This document shows positions 38,501-40,826 of a DNA stretch of 40,826 nt, one piece after another. Made by a program: the position numbers and the translations under genes. The DNA comes from Candidatus Auribacterota bacterium (GTDB taxonomy: Bacteria; Auribacterota; Tritonobacteria; UBA1439): positions 1 through 40,826 of the forward strand of contig JAPLCW010000177.1 of assembly GCA_026392015.1 (NCBI GenBank), written 5' to 3'. The first letter of the stretch is position 1, and every line of letters begins with the position of its first letter. Under the pieces are notes generated by a model. That model saw nothing but the letters and a program-made list of their open reading frames with translations, did not search any database and had not been told where the DNA came from.

Positions 38501-40665
38501 AGGATTTGTCCGCTCAATAATTGTTTCGCCTTGGCGAAATCAGCGCGTTGGATGGCCGGCGGTTGCCCCTCAGTAATAGCGCAATTTTGCAGGGCTGGAA
38601 GTGCCACATTAGGATTAGCGACGGAAACCGACCTGTTGAAATTCAGCGTTAAGGGTTCTATCCGGATATCCGGGACAGAGATCGGCGTCGGTGTGCGGGT
38701 AGGCGTGTTTGTCACCCCTCCTGTCGGAGTCCGCGTCGGCGTCTGGGTCGGCTGACCGGGGTGGAAATAGCTGTAGAGGAACTCATCCCAGTGCGTGCCC
38801 GCACAGAAATCCAAATTAGCAGGTGTTCCACTGGCGTTGATATAGTTCTGATAAACCGAAAGCTCGGATTCCGGGAAGAAGATTGAGGCGCCGTAGGTGC
38901 CCGCGTCGAAATTGTAGCCGCCCGAACTCTGATGATTCTCTAATCTGACAAAGTTGCCCCCTGCACTACCTAGCGCATTGATCACGCCTGTGGCGGCGTT
39001 GTTTACCGTAGAATTCGTGATATGCTCGTTGATTTCATAGCAGAGGTCTTTCAAATCCAGGAAGATGTTAGACTGTGTCATTGTGTTGCCCGTATCGTAA
39101 TATGCGAACTTCTGCGAGTGATTACGCGCGGTCTGAAGGTTCGTAAGGATGCTCCCTATATTGTTGATCAACGCATTCGCGAGCGTATCCACGGCGCTGC
39201 TCACACTCCCGGTGTACGACGATCTCAGCACGGAAATGGTTGCTCCATTTGATCCCATGCTGTTGAAGTACGCGTTCGCAATCGACGTCGCCAGGCCTTC
39301 TCCGCTCGTGGAGGCGGTGATGCCGTTGAGATAACCTGTTTCCCAGCTTGTCCCGGAGGTGTAGGTCCAGCCCTCGTTTTCACTGGCGACCACATAATCG
39401 CACGAAGTCCTCACCTCTTCATCGATCTCTATCATCTGCATGAGGCAGGCATCGAGATCAAGAACCTCAAAGCTGCGGCCTATGGCGGAAGACAGATGGC
39501 TGCATCCCTGACCGAGTTCGTTGATGGAGAGGTAGCTACCATTATCATCAAAACATATACCCGTGATAACCGGCTCTTCCCCTCCTGAAGTCAAACCAGT
39601 CGGATGGATGCCCCCGCCATGGTTGAACATGATAAGGGCGTAGTGATTGGCGCTTGCCCGGCCATGCACGAAATCAATAAATCTATTGAGCGTAGTGACG
39701 TCTCCGGTGTCCATCTCGGCGCCGGATAACCCGATGTCTGTCGCGGTCCAGTAGTCCACGTTGTGGGTGTAGCCGTTGGTCCAGTCGCTGTTGTTCTTCA
39801 TCTTGAATACCCTGTCTTCACCCGATACGTGATCCCAGAGGACATATGCCGTGAAATTTGTGTTTGCGGCCTGCTGGGCGATAGCCCGGAATTTTGCCTC
39901 GCAGCCGCCTTCGAGGCTGCTTCCACCACCTGCCCCGTTGCTCATGTAATACAGCAGGATCCAGGAGCCGCTCGTGCCCACCGTAAAACAGGGATTCTCA
40001 TCCCTGGTATTATTTGATTCGCTGGTCTCGGGAACGGCACTCAACGCATCGGCGAAGCCGTAGATACGGTGTGAACCAAGTGTCGCCGTCACAGGTCCGT
40101 AGTAGACGACAGCCGTCTGGCCTGCACTTAATCCGCTGGTGTAATCATAATAGCTCGAGGTGGAGTCATATTGGATGTTCACTCTGAAGGGAGGCGTCGT
40201 GCCCGAACCCGTGATTTGGAATTTGAAGCAGGCGTATATCTGCTGCCCCTCGGTAACCGTTGTCAAAGGTGTAAACACATCGGTTCCGACAGCCGGATAA
40301 CAATCGAGCGCAGCGAGGTCGAGTGTGCCACCCTGCTCCTGAACGGAGATATTCTTGGTATAGGCGTTGTCACTCTCATTGCTCTCACTGATGCGGCCGT
40401 CGTAGTCAACTTCAATTGTAATCGTGTGCGCGCCGGCGCTCAGGCTGCCGATGTTGTAATCCGCCACCATGAACCAGTCACCCGGATCGGCCTGATCCGA
40501 CGGTGTGCTCCACGATGTTTTCACCGATCCGTCCACGAGAAGCCGCGTGTAGAATGTCTGGCTGACGCCGCCGGCCCCGTTATTTGTAGCAGCCCAGTCC
40601 ACGTATAGCGTGTCGGTCGTGTAGAGCGGACTGTCATCCGTGGTTGTGCCGGTAATCTTGGACAC
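35581..40665 (-). CDS. Giant secreted double protease (clostripain C11 plus papain C1A) with alpha domain; 5' end apparently broken
   Basis: 1694 residues. Modules: two CARDB-like domains (1-110 and 113-230); C11 clostripain-type peptidase (about 233-636; FNHGGG with His349, LDLDACLM with Cys407); Pro-Thr linker; propeptide-like segment (about 680-790, I9-like [14 protein letters not shown]...IGIEPF); C1A papain-type peptidase (about 845-1100; [10 protein letters not shown] with Cys864, GSHAMTI with His1022, IANSWGS with Asn1050); an Ig-like domain (about 1225-1315); a 90-residue Pro-Thr linker; alpha domain (1410-1512); and a duplicated C-terminal motif YRW...SGHI-GRSMNNF. Both active sites look complete. 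The start shown is GTG 40665, but in-frame family-like residues (GWSDEIVV) continue upstream to a TGA at 40696-40698, and no signal peptide is present. Confidence 0.82.
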   Translation of the reverse strand: MSKITGTTTDDSPLYTTDTLYVDWAATNNGAGGVSQTFYTRLLVDGSVKTSWSTPSDQADPGDWFMVADYNIGSLSAGAHTITIEVDYDGRISESNESDNAYTKNISVQEQGGTLDLAALDCYPAVGTDVFTPLTTVTEGQQIYACFKFQITGSGTTPPFRVNIQYDSTSSYYDYTSGLSAGQTAVVYYGPVTATLGSHRIYGFADALSAVPETSESNNTRDENPCFTVGTSGSWILLYYMSNGAGGGSSLEGGCEAKFRAIAQQAANTNFTAYVLWDHVSGEDRVFKMKNNSDWTNGYTHNVDYWTATDIGLSGAEMDTGDVTTLNRFIDFVHGRASANHYALIMFNHGGGIHPTGLTSGGEEPVITGICFDDNGSYLSINELGQGCSHLSSAIGRSFEVLDLDACLMQMIEIDEEVRTSCDYVVASENEGWTYTSGTSWETGYLNGITASTSGEGLATSIANAYFNSMGSNGATISVLRSSYTGSVSSAVDTLANALINNIGSILTNLQTARNHSQKFAYYDTGNTMTQSNIFLDLKDLCYEINEHITNSTVNNAATGVINALGSAGGNFVRLENHQSSGGYNFDAGTYGASIFFPESELSVYQNYINASGTPANLDFCAGTHWDEFLYSYFHPGQPTQTPTRTPTGGVTNTPTRTPTPISVPDIRIEPLTLNFNRSVSVANPNVALPALQNCAITEGQPPAIQRADFAKAKQLLSGQILVWVEIDGDADLASLRESIESAGGSILTLAPEGKLLAALYQEEVQTLAGLQGVIGIEPFIPPSDQGAQTTEPGEEPGMGCRPPTQAEIDYLSGRVVEIDHVSPAELSIERAILQGQETVPAAVDNTISQYFPPIRSQGGQGSCTAWASCYYLNTYTQARDENLNVSGGDNDQINSPAFMYNLVNGGQDNGSYTQYVVARTNDVGCCSWNLMPYSQSDYTTWPSEAAWIEAFRRRTQQVNTISGTSDSGVAAIKQLLANGQVAATQTDVYSNWHPTFYNNASRGIQNGVLFSHSGETYKGSHAMTIVGYDDNRSYNDGSTTRYGAFLIANSWGSWGTYNSTGTGSTGFMWVGYDYFKANNSCFGVAYYNDDRDNYRSRLYAVSGLNHSQRGRLTYSGGVGTTSSPNWNSYYPIEQDGGTNLAINDGKRVAVDLSDGIPYISDLSNINLFVKLNVSSSASSNGTITSAQFYHDLDGDGSFQTATSGDPTVTVSPGSTGYADVVFAVENASFTIYNDGNADLQISTIVKRDGDSWLTVNPPSSYPITISPSGSAVVGLTVNSSGMSAGDYDERLWVYSNDPDDSPFPYGVYVNLHISGGSTPTPTPTSTTSPTPPPATYTPTPTSIPTASPTPTPSQTPTMTPTPTGTPTITPTNTPTPTPTRTATPTQTPIPTDTVPPTITPTPTVTPLPGHEPHALIGRVFNADGSAPETLIFKTYIVGRPTDILTEDSPESSYSQSSGVWQLNTANFVDGWAPGDLLHVSFLNTYNGQSGSWEYTLDQSQVQEEPDIYYLNGQIKETDLLKTTIKTSLNAVTLVESSILDGNGECAAEQFAQRIPNCTVLYRWDAATQSYSGHIKGRSMNNFTVQAYQPYFASLNGPGTLTQNGIINNLPSYHMVCNPGKTSINWIALPTDMIHLETAEDLAQDVGVHCKVVYRWLVESQSWSGHIRGRSMNNFNLKPLEPYFISVDAEIYWP

Positions 40666-40826
40666 GACTATCTCATCGGACCATCCGTGTTCTGCTCAAC
40701 AGGAAATTAGACTTTCTTCACAGCTCAGTTTTGTATGATCTCCCTCCATGGTCCTCATGGTTTGTGATCTCACACAGCGTCCGAGGTTAGCAGCCCTTCT
40801 CCTGTCTCTTGCATTCTGCAGCTTTC
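40666..40826. other. Right-edge sequence upstream of the giant protease
   Basis: The - strand reading frame of the protease continues for ten codons ([11 protein letters not shown]) to TGA at 40696-40698. Beyond it the same frame is open to the window edge but encodes no hydrophobic signal segment. Either the 5' part of the gene was lost or the true start lies in DNA not shown. Confidence 0.5.

Noticed and set aside
40696..40698. In-frame TGA as a selenocysteine codon in the giant protease
   Set aside because: No conserved Cys/Sec site is expected there, no SECIS-like hairpin was recognised, and all other genes use TGA as stop. Truncation or error is simpler.

Overview
The window is about 41 kb of moderately GC-rich bacterial DNA. 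It looks like an uncultured Gram-negative (diderm) lineage. The signs are an AsmA-family envelope protein, three genes with clear lipoprotein signal peptides, glutamate racemase, a DUF4105-like secreted protein, large secreted multidomain proteins with Pro-Thr linkers, and intergenic DNA packed with palindromic repeats. TGA is used as a normal stop. This combination is typical of poorly cultured candidate phyla such as the Omnitrophota/Auribacterota kind, but the exact phylum is inference. No rRNA, CRISPR array, phage module or intact transposase gene is seen.

Left part (1-17.5 kb, mostly + strand). A tightly coupled three-gene operon carries a polyprenol-phosphate-type GT2 glycosyltransferase fused to a flippase-like membrane domain, a second free-standing copy of that membrane domain, and an FAD oxidoreductase. 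A PP-loop tRNA-thiolation-like protein and a tRNA-Leu(CAA) follow. Then come an AsmA protein, a phosphodiesterase lipoprotein and a second lipoprotein. On the - strand a SPASM radical-SAM protein overlaps a DUF1464 ASKHA kinase. A DUF4105-like secreted protein and a DASS-family transporter are on the + strand.

Middle part (17.6-29.6 kb). It holds a small coiled-coil membrane protein, an MFS transporter, RecJ with a 3' end made of repeat DNA, an alpha/beta-hydrolase lipoprotein, a phospholipid-methyltransferase-like gene overlapping murI, DUF362 plus YjbQ, a four-helix-bundle (23S IVS-type) gene framed by inverted repeats, a macro-domain protein, and a 58-residue histone-fold protein on the - strand with its own Shine-Dalgarno and terminator.

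Right part (29.6-40.7 kb, - strand). A cluster of secreted proteins ends in a 1694-residue protein carrying both a clostripain-type (C11) and a papain-type (C1A) protease with intact active-site residues. One previously unassigned ~100-residue domain (here alpha) recurs in four neighbouring ORFs, and a second one (beta) recurs in two. All are joined by Pro-Thr linkers, which suggests a family of modular extracellular proteins made by local duplication.

Intergenic DNA. Nearly every gap longer than 300 bp is built from nested palindromes of at least eight families. Two families behave as true miniature transposons: I can read terminal inverted repeats and 8-bp target duplications in both full copies of each, and for one insertion unoccupied relatives of the target are present in the same window. 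Several genes have their stop codon inside or at the edge of a repeat, and recJ appears to have lost its native 3' end this way.
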